Assembly: GCF_002127325.2 (NCBI RefSeq)
Contig: NC_035437.2
Coordinates: 155,293,897-155,357,896 of the forward strand
Direction of reading: 5' to 3'
DNA: 64,000 nucleotides
DNA from: Helianthus annuus
Taxonomy: Eukaryota > Streptophyta > Magnoliopsida > Asterales > Asteraceae
The position numbers were made by a program, and so were the translations under genes. Below are positions 21,099 to 32,248 of this stretch, one piece after another (the first letter of the stretch is position 1; each line of letters starts with the position of its first letter). Under the pieces are notes generated by a model, which worked only from the letters and a program-made list of their open reading frames with translations, was not told where the DNA came from and made no database searches.

Positions 21099-21723
21099 GT
21101 GGAGAGTTCAAATGAGAAGAATCACAAATTAAGAATAAAAAGAATAAAAGGGTATTAAGGTAATTTAAACCAATCATTTAATTAGTCTACCCTTTATTTT
21201 TGCTATTTAAATTAATAAACCTTAATCATTTAATGAGTCTATCCTACAAAATAGTTGTGCAACTTACACAATAAAACATTCATGCACATGCTCCTAAATA
21301 TTCAACGTTTTCTACACCATAATAACAACGTTTCCTACACCAAGAAAACAATGTTTTGGTGTAGGGTACAAAATGTGTAGGTTCCCAACACTTTTAAATA
21401 ATTTTCCGACATATAATAATATATGTGTAGGATACAATACTTTAAAGAATTTAGTCACTCCTTATAAAATTGGTGTAGGACCCAACACATTAATGATGGT
21501 GAAGGAGAAAATTATGGTGGCATTAATAAGATTGGACTAACCCTTTATAATATTTAATAGTGTTATACATCAAATTGTCTATTCTACCCTTATTAATTAA
21601 AACATTAATTGAAAGTGGACAACAATAATATCTTGATTCACAACCATTGATCAAAAAAATATAGGGCCTAGATTAATTTAGTTTTCTTCTTACAAGAATA
21701 TTCTTCTTAAATGAACATTCCCC
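21099..21723. mobile_element. foldback/MITE element B between (TA)n tracts
   Basis: The left end GTGGAGAGTTCAAATGAGAAGAAT and the right end (reverse complement GGGGAATGTTCATTTAAGAAGAAT) form terminal inverted repeats of about 24 bp. (TA)n borders both sides (21074-21098, 21724-21743). The interior is non-coding with repeated GTGTAGG words. It is closely related at its termini to element C. Confidence 0.75.
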
Positions 21724-21743
21724 TATATATATATATATATATA

Positions 21744-22288
21744 GTGGAGGGTTCAAATGAGAAGAATTTTTTTGTAAGAAGAAAAAGAAGAAGTTTCAAC
21801 CAATAAGAATGCTTCATTTTACTTCATTTAATATTTGTATTTAATTTTAATATAAGGGTATATTGGTAAACTTACATAAATTATTAATTTTGTATTCTTC
21901 CCCTTTAATAACTAGCTAAATTAAATTTGTAACTCCTTTTCAAAATATATACTTTTTCCAAATTAAAAAAAAAACAACTTAATTTAAAGTGTAGAATAAA
22001 TTGCTAGTTGTGTAGGATAAATTACGAGTTGTGTAGGATATATTTCGAGGTGTGTAGGATAAATTTCGACTGTGTAAGATAAAATTCTATAATGTGTAGG
22101 GTATATGTAGGAAAATTTTGATATGTGTAGGGTTTGTAAATTATATGTAGAATAATTAATGATTAGTTGACTAATTAATTAAAGAGATAAAAATTATTGA
22201 TATGAGTTATAAATGAAATAACATTTTACTAATATGTCTTTCTTCTTTTTCTTCTCACATTAAATTTCTTCTTAAATGAACCATCCCC
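21744..22288. mobile_element. foldback/MITE element C between (TA)n tracts
   Basis: The left end GTGGAGGGTTCAAATGAGAAG and the right end (reverse complement GGGGATGGTTCATTTAAGAAG) are inverted repeats bordered by (TA)n. The centre (about 21990-22150) holds about six copies of a 20-25 bp unit GTGTAGGATAAATTNCGA. No coding capacity. Confidence 0.75.
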
Positions 22289-22308
22289 TATATATATATA
22301 TATATATA

Positions 22309-22701
22309 GGGAGATGATCATGAGAAAACTACATATAAATGAGAAAACTAGAAAACTAACTAAAAAAACCTAAAAAAACTAAAAAACAGACCAAATTTTT
22401 TTTAACAATTTTTTATAAAAAAATCGCTAGTTTTTATATATAAAAAAAATTTTCAAATTTTTTTTCTGTTGTACTGCACATATGCATTATATGTGCATTA
22501 TATGTGTACTACACATGTGCATTCTATCCGTAATAGTGCACATGTGCAATATAAAAAAAATATTTTTTTTTTAATTTTTTTCCATGCATAAAAACCTGCG
22601 ATTTTTTATAAATATTAAAAAAAAACTGGTATGTTTTTTAGGCTTTTTAATTAGTTTTTTGGTTTTCTCATTTAAACTAGTTTTGTCATGATCCATCCCC
22701 T
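22309..22701. mobile_element. foldback element D between (TA)n tracts
   Basis: The left arm GGGAGATGATCATGAGAAAAC and the right arm (reverse complement CAGGGGATGGATCATGACAAA) extend inwards through AAATGAGAAAACTAG and AAACTAACT words, so nearly the whole 393 bp is an inverted repeat. The centre contains ACACATGTGCAT and TGCACATATGCAT palindromes like those in element A. Confidence 0.78.
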
Positions 22702-23057
22702 GTATATATAGAGAGAGAGAGAGAGAAAGAGAGAGATAAGTTATTATACAAGAGGAAATAAGTGTAGGAGAGAAGTTTGGCTATTGATTTGCAAAATCAA
22801 TGGTTGAGATTAAGTGGTCTCCAAATATAGAATCCACATAACTAAAAACAAGGGAACAAGTGGGGAAAAAAGTAAAATAGGAAAATACAATATTGTTGAC
22901 TCATAACCCCTTTTAGACCATGGGGTATGGTGGGGCTTGGGTTGGGGGCGTGAGTTGACACGTGAAACTTGAAGATCAACAAACCCAACCCCAAGTTGTA
23001 GGGGGTATGGTCGGCGTGGCTTGGCTGGCGTGGCCAACCCACATCAACTTTTTTTTA

Positions 23058-23078
<21 letters not shown>

Positions 23079-23092
<14 letters not shown>

Positions 23093-23348
23093 AAGTATAA
23101 TGTACTTCACGCCTTAACATACATTAACGTACTTCATGAAATATATTACATGCGTAATTATTTTTTTGACCAAAATAACGTGCGTGATTTTGGATCCCAT
23201 GCGTGATTATGTGGTCCCGTGTGTGATTATGTGGTCCTATGCGTGATTATATGTTCCATGCGTGATTATACCCCTGATCCAACGGTTACCATTGTCTCCT
23301 ACGTGAAGTATGATAAGCCGTGAAGTATGTTAACCTTTCTCTCTCTCA

Positions 23349-23369
<21 letters not shown>
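23079..23369. mobile_element. small foldback element E inside the Harbinger element
   Basis: The inverted ends are GAGAGAGAGAAAGTATAATG then TACTTCACGCC on the left, and on the right the reverse complement GAGAGAGAAAGGTTAACATAC then TTCACGGC. It is bordered by (TA)n (23059-23078, 23369-23385). The interior repeats GCGTGATTATGTGGTCC four to five times (23181-23265). No coding capacity. Confidence 0.7.
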
Positions 23370-23385
<16 letters not shown>

Positions 23386-23436
23386 ACCATTAAAAACTAC
23401 ATAAACATACACAATAATTATCAAAATAAAAAACAA

Positions 23437-24657
23437 TCATTCTTCGTCGTCTTCGTCGGTTTCGAACCCAGGAATCGTTGAAACATGATCCACCAAATCA
23501 GATCGAAGGTTGTGATGTATATCCCATGACTTGATCAAAAATTCATTTGACGCTTTATCTTCGACTGTTACGTTACCTGTTGGGGGTCATCGTCATCATA
23601 GTAGGTAACGACCGCTCTACCTTCATCCTCCAAAATCATGTTGTGAAGAATGATACATGCGTATATCACGTTTCCAATCTGATCCTTGTCCCATAGTCGA
23701 CAAGGCATTGCCAATATTCGCCACCTTTTCTACAAAACACCGAATGCTCGCTCGATGTCTTTACGTGCAGCCATTTGGACCCTGTTAAACTTTAATCTCT
23801 TTAGATCTATGGTACCGTGTCTTGTGAACGATTTTACAAAACCTCCCACTCTGGGTAAATCCCATCAACTAGGTAGTACCCATACACGTACTCAACCCCG
23901 TTTACAAAGAAAGTTCCTTTGGGTCCTATACCATTTACCCGATCATTGAAAAGGGGCGAGTGGTTTTTGATGGTAATATCATTATGTGAACCTGACATAC
24001 CGAAGAACGCATGCCATATCCAAAGATCTTGGGAGCAACCGCTTCAAGCATGATGGCTGGCATCCCGTGAAATCCACTCGTGTGAGCGCCTTGCCATGCG
24101 GTAGGACAAAGTTTCCAAGGCCATTTCAAACAATCTAAACTACCTAGCATCCCGGGTAGCCCATGATAATCTGTCTGATGTTCCAATATTTGTTGCATGT
24201 CACTGAACGAGGGCTTTCTGAAATATCTTTTCCTATAAAGTTCTATAATACACGAACAAAAGTTGTGAAGACTTTCTCTAGCTACACGTGCAGACATTTT
24301 TAAATAGTCATCCATAATGTCCAAACTATTGCCATACGCTAACTGCCTAAGTGCGACAGTGACCTTTTGCCACATACTAAATCCTAATTGCCCGGTTACA
24401 TCCGGTTTTTGTTGGAAATAAACATAATTCTCCTCAAGATCTCTAGATATCCTTAAAAATAAGTTTCTACTCATACGAAAACGACGCCTAAACATTTTTT
24501 CATCATACTTAAGTTCCGCTGAGAAGTAATCGCTTACCAACAAATTGTTAGCGGTGTGCCGTTCACGAGCGATGTACCTTCTCCTCCGTTTAGGTTGCGG
24601 AGTCTCTTCCTCATCGTCTTCGTCTTCCACGATAGCTTTCACCACCACCGCGATCAT
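23437..24657 (-). pseudogene. Harbinger transposase (ALP1/HARBI1-like nuclease), frameshifted
   Basis: From ATG 24657 the frame begins with an acidic then basic segment (EDEDDEEETPQPKRRRRYIA). A Harbinger N-terminal domain follows (FRRRFRMSRNLFLRISRDLE, WQKVTVALRQLAYG), then the first catalytic Asp (GSLDCLKWPW). After EAVAPK a one-base loss near 24030 shifts the frame. The homology continues with the second Asp (SHNDI) and the Glu (DIERAFGVLQ) and on towards an acidic C-terminus ending near 23437. A second shift is seen near 23590. The intact protein would be about 400 residues, normal for the family. All three DDE residues are still encoded, but not in one frame. Confidence 0.85.
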
Positions 24658-26515
24658 TTGTAGAAATATTCTGCACCATCGTCAGATGATGATGACGATA
24701 CACTTGAACTTGAAGAACTTATGGCAAGATTGTGTTTTATGTGTTTGGTATTGTGTGAGAAAAATGTTAAATATGGTAAGGTATCTATAAAGGAAAAAAA
24801 ATTATTAAATGCCCCCAACGGCTAGTTTGGTTTGGCCATTGAGAGCCCGCCATGTCAGCTTGCTAGACCCGCCCCACGCCCGGCTTCAAACTCCCGCCCC
24901 TTGGGCCACGCCCCAACCCAAGCCCACCCGGGGTGGTGGCTTGGGCGTTTTCAGCTAACCCACGCCCCAACCCAAGCCCCATACCCCACAGTCTTACCTC
25001 TAGATTTTCAAACGGCTATAACTTTTTTCACATGTTAATTTTTTTATATAAAAATTATACCGTATTAACGAGCAATTCATTCCCTTTAATTCGAGCAGCT
25101 TATTGCTATATTTTTCTTAAAAAAACTGAAGGATTTTGAAAACTCATTACGTGATTTTGAATATCCAGTAAGTGTATACATGATTTTGAATACCCATTAC
25201 TTGACTACTTGATTTCATTATAGTATTTTATGTGAACCCCCAATAAGAGATTATGTAATTACGTAACAATAGTTGACTATATATTATTATATGGCTACAA
25301 GATTTTAAATACTTATTTCGTGATTACGTGATTTCATTATTGTATTTATGTGAAACCCTACTGAGTGATTACGTAATTACATATAAACAAAAATGTAATA
25401 CATAATATTTCAGGTATAATCACGTATTAAGGATATATTATATACAAAACATTAGCCAAACCAACCTATAATAGCAACATAATGTCGTATATTAGAGATT
25501 TAACCACTTAATAAAGCATAAACAATCAAGTTCTTATTATTGAATATCAAATCACGTAATAAGCATAATTGTATTAACATTAGTTATAAAAAATCATATT
25601 GAATGTGTAATAATGTAATGAATTTACATTGAATGCATAATGATTTATGTTGAATGTGTAATCACGTAATGGGTATTAAAAAATCACGTAGTAATGTACC
25701 AGGTATTCAAAATCACGTAATGGGTAGTGGGTATTTAAAATCACGTAATCACGTAATGGGTATTCAAAGTCCTGTAAATTATTTTTAATAACACCATAGC
25801 AATAGGCTGCTCGAATTAAAGAGAATGAAATGCTTGTTAATACAGTGTATTTAAAAAAATATATTAACGTATGAAAAAGTTATAGCTGTTTGAAAATCAA
25901 GGAGGAAACTAGTTAAAGGGAGAAAAGACCTTCCATTCTTAAATTGAGAAAAACAAATATGTGGTTATGATTGTCTCCTACACTTCTATATATATATATA
26001 TATATATATATAGTTTAATGTTATATAATAAAAATCCTAGTATGCCTTTGCAATGTTTTATTTATATCAACCTCTCAATATAAATTTTACTGATTTTTGA
26101 ATATTAATCTACAAGTGATTAGGCCCAAAATATTTGTTAATCATTATAATAACTTTTGAGCATATAAGTAAAGTGTATTTTGTGTCGATACTGTAGTGTT
26201 GTCGTTACAAAGCGAACCGATTTTAACCGAACATCTATACCAGTATTGATATTTTATTTTATGGTTTTCGATCGATGTGAAATACGTGTCGATATCCTTA
26301 TGGGCATATAATAATTTTATTTTTTGGGTTTTATCTTTTGATCACTATACCAGTTCTCTTTTATTCCAAAGTAAGAGTCGATACCGTATTGGTGCCTCTG
26401 ACCGAACAATCTTGAAAAGAAGTTCTACTCAAAGTAGTGTATTTTTTATTGTTTGTACCATACCGGTGCCGTTATGAACTGAACCTAGTCTAGCCGAAAA
26501 ACATTGGTACAGTTA
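24062..26515. repeat. tandem duplication, unit 1 (2.45 kb)
   Basis: Comprises the 5' half of the Harbinger element (minus-strand transposase N-terminal part and right TIR), the right arm of foldback F, a (TA)n tract and a 0.5 kb AT-rich segment (26013-26514). The same order recurs at 26516-29543. Identity is about 97% by eye, with a 12-bp insertion and other small indels. Confidence 0.88.
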
Positions 26516-27110
26516 TCCCGTGAAATCCACTCGTGTGAGCGCCTTGCCATGCGGTAGGACAAAGTTCCCAAGGCCATTTCAAACAATCTAAACTACCTAG
26601 CATCCCGGGTAGCCCATGATAATCTGTGTGATGTTCCAATATTTGTTGCATGTCACTGAACGAGGGCTTTCTCAAATATCTTTTCCTATAAAGTTCTAGA
26701 ATACACGAACAAAAGTTGTTAAGACTTTCTCTAGCTACACGTGCAGACATTTTTAAATAGTCATCCATAATGTCCGAACTATTGCCGTACGCTAACTGCC
26801 TAAGTGCGGTAGTGACCTTTTGCCACGTACTAAATCCTAATTGCCCGGTTACATCCGGTTTTTGTTGGAAATAAACATAATTCTCCTCAAGATCTCTAGA
26901 TATCCTTAAAAATAAGTTTCTACTCATACGAAAACGACGCCTAAACATTTTTTCATCATACTTAGGTTCCGCTGAGAAGTAATCGCTTACCAACAAATTG
27001 TTAGCGGTGTGCCGTTCACGAGCGATGTACCTTCTTCTCCGTTTAGGTTGCGGAGTCTCTTCCTCATCGTCGTCGTCTTCCACGATAGCTTTCACCACCG
27101 CCGCGGTCAT
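26490..27110 (-). pseudogene. truncated Harbinger transposase (duplicate copy)
   Basis: The N-terminal 198 or so residues of the same transposase as 23437-24657, with ATG at 27110 (MTAAVVKAIVEDDDDEEE). It ends after the first catalytic Asp region (GSLDCLKWPWELCP..HTSGFHG), where the duplication boundary replaces the rest with unrelated codons up to a stop at 26490. The second Asp and the Glu are absent. The right TIR of the element is retained, ending at 27459 with a TTA at 27460-27462. Confidence 0.88.
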
Positions 27111-28441
27111 TTGTAGAAATATTTATGCACCATCGTCAGATGATGATGACGATACACTTGAACTTGAAGAACTCATGGCAAGATTGTGTTTTATGTGTTT
27201 GATATTGTGTGGGAAAAATGTTAAATATGGTAAGGTATTTATAAAGGAAAAAAAATTTTTAAATGCCCCCAACGGCTAGCCCAACAGCTAGTTTGGTTTG
27301 GCCATTGAGAGCCCGCCATGTCAGCTTGCTAGACCCGCCCCACGCCCGACTTCAAACTCCCGCCCCTTGGGCCACACCCCAACCCAAGCCCACCCGGGGT
27401 GGTGTCTTGGGCGTTTTCAGCCAACCCACGCCCCAGCCCAAGCCCCATACCCCACAGTCTTACCTGTAGATTTTCAAACGGCTATAACTTTTTTCATATG
27501 TTAATTTTTTATATAAAAATTATACCGTATTAACGAGCAATTTATTCCCTTTAATTCGAGCAGCTTATTGCTATATTTTTCTTAAAAAAATTGAAGGATT
27601 TTGAAAACTCATTACGTGATTTTGAATATCCAGTAAGTGTATACATGATTTTGAATACCCATTACTTGACTACTTGATTTCATTATAGTATTTTATGTGA
27701 ACCCCCAATAAGAGATTATGTAATTACGTAACAATAGTTGACTATATATTATTATATGACTACAAGATTTTAAATACTTATTTCGTGATTACGTGATTTC
27801 ATTATTGTATTTATGTGAAACCCTACTGAGTGATTACGTAATTACATATAAACAAAACATGTAATACATAATATTTCAGGTATAATCACGTATTAAGGAT
27901 ATATTATGTACAAAACATTAGCCAAACCAACCTATAATAGCAACATAATGTCGTATATTAGAGATTTAACCACTTAATAAAGCATAAACAATCAAGTTCT
28001 TATTATTGAATATCAAATCACGTAATAAGCATAATTGTATTAACATTAGTTATAACAAATCATATTGAATGTGTAATAATGTAATGAATTTACATTGAAT
28101 GCGTAATGATTTATGTTGAATGTGTAATCACGTAATGGGTATTAAAAAATCACGTAGTAATGTACCAGGTATTCAAAATCACGTAATGGGTAGTGGGTAT
28201 TTAAAATCACGTAATGGGTATTCAAAGTCCTGTAAATTATTTTTAAGAACACCATAGCAATAGGCTGCTCAAATTAAAGAGAATGAAATGCTCGTTAATA
28301 CAGTGTATTTCAAAAAAAAATGTTAACGTATGAAAAAGTTATAGCTGTTTGAAAATCAAGGAGGAAACTAGTTAAAGGGAGAAAAGACCTTCCATTCTTA
28401 AATTGAGAAAAACAAATATGTGGTCATGATTGTCTCCTACA

Positions 28442-28492
<51 letters not shown>

Positions 28493-29543
28493 TGAGGTTC
28501 ATTGGGGAACACTAAAAAAGTGAGGAACAGGGGAACACTCTTAAAAATTTAACTTAACATGTTAAAATAAATTTTTTTTAAAAATCTTTTTCAGCGCTTC
28601 TCCTTATATATGCTTGCAGGAGTATTTTTAATAAAAAAAATCAAAAACTAAAAATATTAGAAAAAAACAATTAAAAAAAGGCTAAAAAATGTTTTTTTAG
28701 AAAAAATAAATTTTTTTGTTAGACTAGTTTCTCCTATTTTTTATAAAGAAAAGCGCTGAAAAATTTATAAAAAAAATATTTTTAACATGTTAAGTTAATT
28801 CTATAAGATATAACTGTTTTTTAAACATTTTTTTTATATTTTTAGTTTTTGATTTTTTTTTATCAAAAATGTTTCTACTTGTATTTATAAAAAAAAGCGC
28901 TGAAAAAAAGTTAGAAAAACATTTTTTTAACATGTTAAGTATAATTTTTAAGAGTGTTCCCCCGTTCCCCACTTTTTTAGTGTTCCCCAATGAACTCTCC
29001 CCTATATATATATATATATAGTTTAATGTTATATAATAAAAATCCTAGTATGCCTTTGCAATGTTTTATTTTTATCTACCTCTCAATATAAATTTTACTA
29101 ATATAAATTTTACTGATTTTTGAATATTAATCTACAAGTGATTAGGCCCAAAATATTTGTTAATCATTATAATAACTTTTGAGCATATAAGTAAAGTGTA
29201 TTTTGTGTCGATACTGTAGTGTTGTCGTTACAAAGCGAACCGATTTTAACCGAACAACATCTATACCAGTATTGATATTTTATTTTATGGTTTTCGATCG
29301 ATGTGAAACACGTGTCGATATCCTTTTGGGCAGATAATAATTTTATTTTTTGGGTTTTATCTTTTGATCACTATACCAGTTCTCTTTTATTCCAAAGTAA
29401 GAGTCGATACCGTATTGGTGCCTCTGGCCGAACAATCTTGAAAAGAAGTTCTACTCAAAGTAGAGTATTTTTTATTGTTTGTACCATACCGGTGCCGTTA
29501 TGAACTTAACCTATTCTAGCCGAAAAACATTAGTACAGTTATC
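26516..29543. repeat. tandem duplication, unit 2, with an inserted foldback element
   Basis: Repeats unit 1 directly after it. The junction reads ..CAGTTATCCCGTG..; unit 1 begins ..GGCATCCCGTG.. and unit 2 ends ..CAGTTATCTG.., so the shared ATC marks microhomology. The extra length comes from foldback element G (28490-29002) in the (TA)n tract, a small insertion near 29095 and a longer (TA)n. Confidence 0.88.
28490..29002. mobile_element. foldback element G in the (TA)n of the duplicated unit
   Basis: The left end GTGTGAGGTTCATTGGGGAAC then ACTAAAAAAGTG, and the right end as its reverse complement (GGGGAGAGTTCATTGGGGAAC then ACTAAAAAAGTG). Both arms continue through GGGGAACACTCTTAAAAATT and AACATGTTAA, with an AGCGCT palindrome in the arms. 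It is absent from the corresponding (TA)n of unit 1 (25986-26012), so the empty and filled sites are both visible. Confidence 0.85.
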
Positions 29544-30610
29544 TGTTTTATCGGAATCAGTATCATTTTTATGGGAATCGGTATTGGTTGTATTAGAAAC
29601 AATATTGATATTCATTTTTATGGATTTTGAATGATGTGTTTTTATCGTACCATACTAATACTGTAACGAACCGAATCGAGGCCGATAGAATTCTCGCTCA
29701 AATAGCGTGTTACTTCAACTAGTATAATTTATACTAGTAGCAGTTTATTTATGGGCTTTAACTATTTATTCTATCGAGGGTCTCTTTTAAATAATGTTCC
29801 TCATTCAAATTTATATTTTGCACCGTTAAAATACTTGATTTATTTCTAGCATAATCTAACTTATAATAAAAGACTCCAAATAATGGCACATGGCATCCTC
29901 TCCTTCAACCTCATAAATTTTATTATATTTGTTTAATAAATTTCTTTTAATATTAATATTAATTAATAAGCAATATATAGATATCACTTACTTTTATCGT
30001 TATCTTTATCTAAAATTAATAAATAACTTTAATTTTGCAATTTAGACCCTTTGTTTTTTTACTTTTAACCCAAAGTTTTTTGTCTTTTACAATTTAATCC
30101 CAATTTTTTTTTTATTTTCAGTTTTGGTCCACCATACTTTTTATATTTTCCAAGTTTTCCGTTTCGTTCTAAATTTTGTGAGTTAACGCACCGCACCGCA
30201 ACGTGCGTGTGGGGTTCAACATTTTTTCGTATATTTTCTCCCGTTTGACTGGCCTGTCGTGTCACATCTATTTTTCTGCGTTTGACAAGTTCGTCCAACA
30301 CGCGGGTCCTGGATGGACTTAGTTATTTTTTTTCTATGTTTTACGCTTCGGTTTAATTTCTCAGCAACGAGCGTGCATGATTCAAAAAATTTATGTCTAC
30401 TTTTCGCTCGGCGTTATTTCTTTCCCGTTTTTATTTATTTTGTTTTTACTAACTTTTCCGGTGTTGGTGGTCGTTGACAATGGTATAATATTGCTACTAC
30501 TTAACACGGTTTTATGACAACCGCTGCAAATAATACAACATTACACAAATAAACTCTACGATAAATATTTGTGTATTTTGCTTGATCTTTAACACTTAAA
30601 ACGGTTATCT
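29544..30610. other. no recognisable gene
   Basis: AT-rich intergenic sequence. Words like CGAATCGGTATTGG and ACCATACTAATACTGTAACG continue the style of the preceding duplicated segment. I see no termini or coding motifs. Confidence 0.5.
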
Positions 30611-30716
30611 TTTTATTTTTTTGAAAATAAACTTTCATTAAAAACCGCATCCGACCCAAACGGGTTAAAGGCCAACACAAACCAGGAGCCCCGACCCAAA
30701 CGGGCAAAGGCCAAAA

Positions 30717-32102
30717 TTACAACATGTACATGGGAAATTTACACCACTCCTTCCAACTAATATCTTTACATGATGATCTATTTTTGATCCACCCAAACCC
30801 TCTCGATATAATATCTATCAAAATCTCTTGAGAACTTCTCCTGACTTGATTAAACACCAAATCGTTCCTAGCCTTCCAAATACACCAACACGCGATAATA
30901 ATCAATCCCCATAAGATCCTCTTCAATTTTTTCCTTTCATGGCTGAAGTTATGAATATCCATCAAGTCTTTGTATTCGAAAGCGAAAATCGGAGGAATGT
31001 TACACCAATCACTGAAAACCGCCCAAACACGAATCGACGTCAAAGATGCAGTAAATAGATGATCCAAAGATTCCTCATACTCGTCGTAGAAAGGGTACAT
31101 AACCGATGTTATATCAACGTTCCTACTTCTCAGATTTACCCTAGTAGCAAGACGATCCAGGTTACCTCTCCACGCCATGATATTGCATTTAATAGGGCCC
31201 CATTTGCTCCATTCAAAAGTGGGAGGGTGACTAAGTCCCCTATCAGAGATTAACGTCATTCTGACCGATTTCACCGAAAATCCATCCTTTCTATCGATGT
31301 TCCACATCCATGTGTCCTTCTCGTTTGACAACCTCACCATGTTAATGACATCTTGACATTCCTGCAATTCCTTACGTTCCATATCAGACTCAGGCAATCT
31401 ATCCCAGATCCAACAATGTCTGTCGTTTCCTTGACCCCTCCCTATTCTCTCCGAAATCCTGCAAGATTTAATACAAGCCAAAGCAAAAAGATGTGGCCAT
31501 CTTTCCAAGAATGGAAAATCTCCCACCCATGTATCAATCAAAAATCGAATGTCCTCCCCGTTCCCCACTTTGCCCATAATCAACTGATTAACATTTTTCC
31601 CATTTAATTTTAATTTGGAAACCATTTTTGCTATATTATTCCAGCACCCCGTAAGCTTTCCGTTTAAAGGCAGGAAGCTCCTTTGATTGTTATTCTTATG
31701 ACATGCATCCACAACTATCCTCCATAAACTTTGTTTTTCGACTCTATATCTCCAACCCCACTTATAAAGTAACGCATCATTAACTTCTTTTAATCTGTTA
31801 ATACCCAACCCCCCTTTTTTCTTTGGCCACGTAATCCAATCCCAGGCCACCCAATTCATTTTGTTTTTATCCTCAGACCCCGCCCATAGGAATTTTCTCA
31901 TCTTAGCTTCAAGGCTATTGATTATACCTGCTGGAGCTTTATACAAAGAGAAGTAATAAATAGGCAAGCTCTCCATAACAGAGCTAATCAAAGTTAATCT
32001 TCCCCCTATAGATAAAGTTTTTGCTTTCCAAACCAATAATCTTTTATCAAAAATTTCAATAACCGAATCCCAATTTCTTATTCTATTCATATTGGCTCCC
32101 AC
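30717..32102 (-). pseudogene. LINE ORF2 C-terminal region (zf-RVT)
   Basis: A 461-codon frame with features downstream of the RT in plant L1: RNWDSVIEIFDKRLLVWKAK, LSIGGRLTLISSVMESLPIYY, FLWAGSEDKNKMNWVAWDWI and a zf-RVT-like end (WSKWGPIKCNIMAWRGNLDRL). The zf-RVT Cys positions are partly lost (MYPFYDEYEESLDHLFTAS). It ends WCKFPMYML just before the 3' UTR. It is cut from the RT by stops and a shift near 32110-32245. Confidence 0.85.
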
Positions 32103-32248
32103 CTTAATACCTAATAAGATAACGAGATGTTATCAGAATTACACCCAATCACATTCGCCATATCCTTTATGGCATCGTTCTCTACCCCCAACCCATAAAG
32201 GTATTATTTGTGAAGGTTTATTTTCAATCCCGAGCATAAGTAAAAAAT

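Larger units (their letters stand above)
22916..24993 (-). mobile_element. PIF/Harbinger DNA transposon, TSD TTA
   Basis: The terminal inverted repeats are GACCATGGGGTATGG plus GGGGCTTGGGTTGGGGGCG on the left and GACTGTGGGGTATGG plus GGCTTGGGTTGGGGCG as the reverse complement of the right. They are flanked by TTA on both sides (22913-22915, 24994-24996), the signature of PIF/Harbinger. It encodes a frameshifted transposase on the minus strand. The separate Myb-like second ORF usual in autonomous members is not visible. A further foldback element (23079-23369) is inserted near its 3' end. Confidence 0.88.
22710..25986. mobile_element. foldback element F carrying a Harbinger insertion
   Basis: The outer ends share AAGTGTAGGAGA (left near 22761, right as the reverse complement near 25980). 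The inner arms are long inverted repeats: GATTTTCAAACGGCTATAAC at 25003 onwards against its diverged reverse complement near 25885-25905, then TTAATTCGAGCAGC..TATTGCTAT on both sides. Between the arms, AATCACGTAATGGGTATTCAAAA words repeat in both orientations (25140-25790). The Harbinger element 22916-24993 lies in its left part. No gene of its own. Confidence 0.65.
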
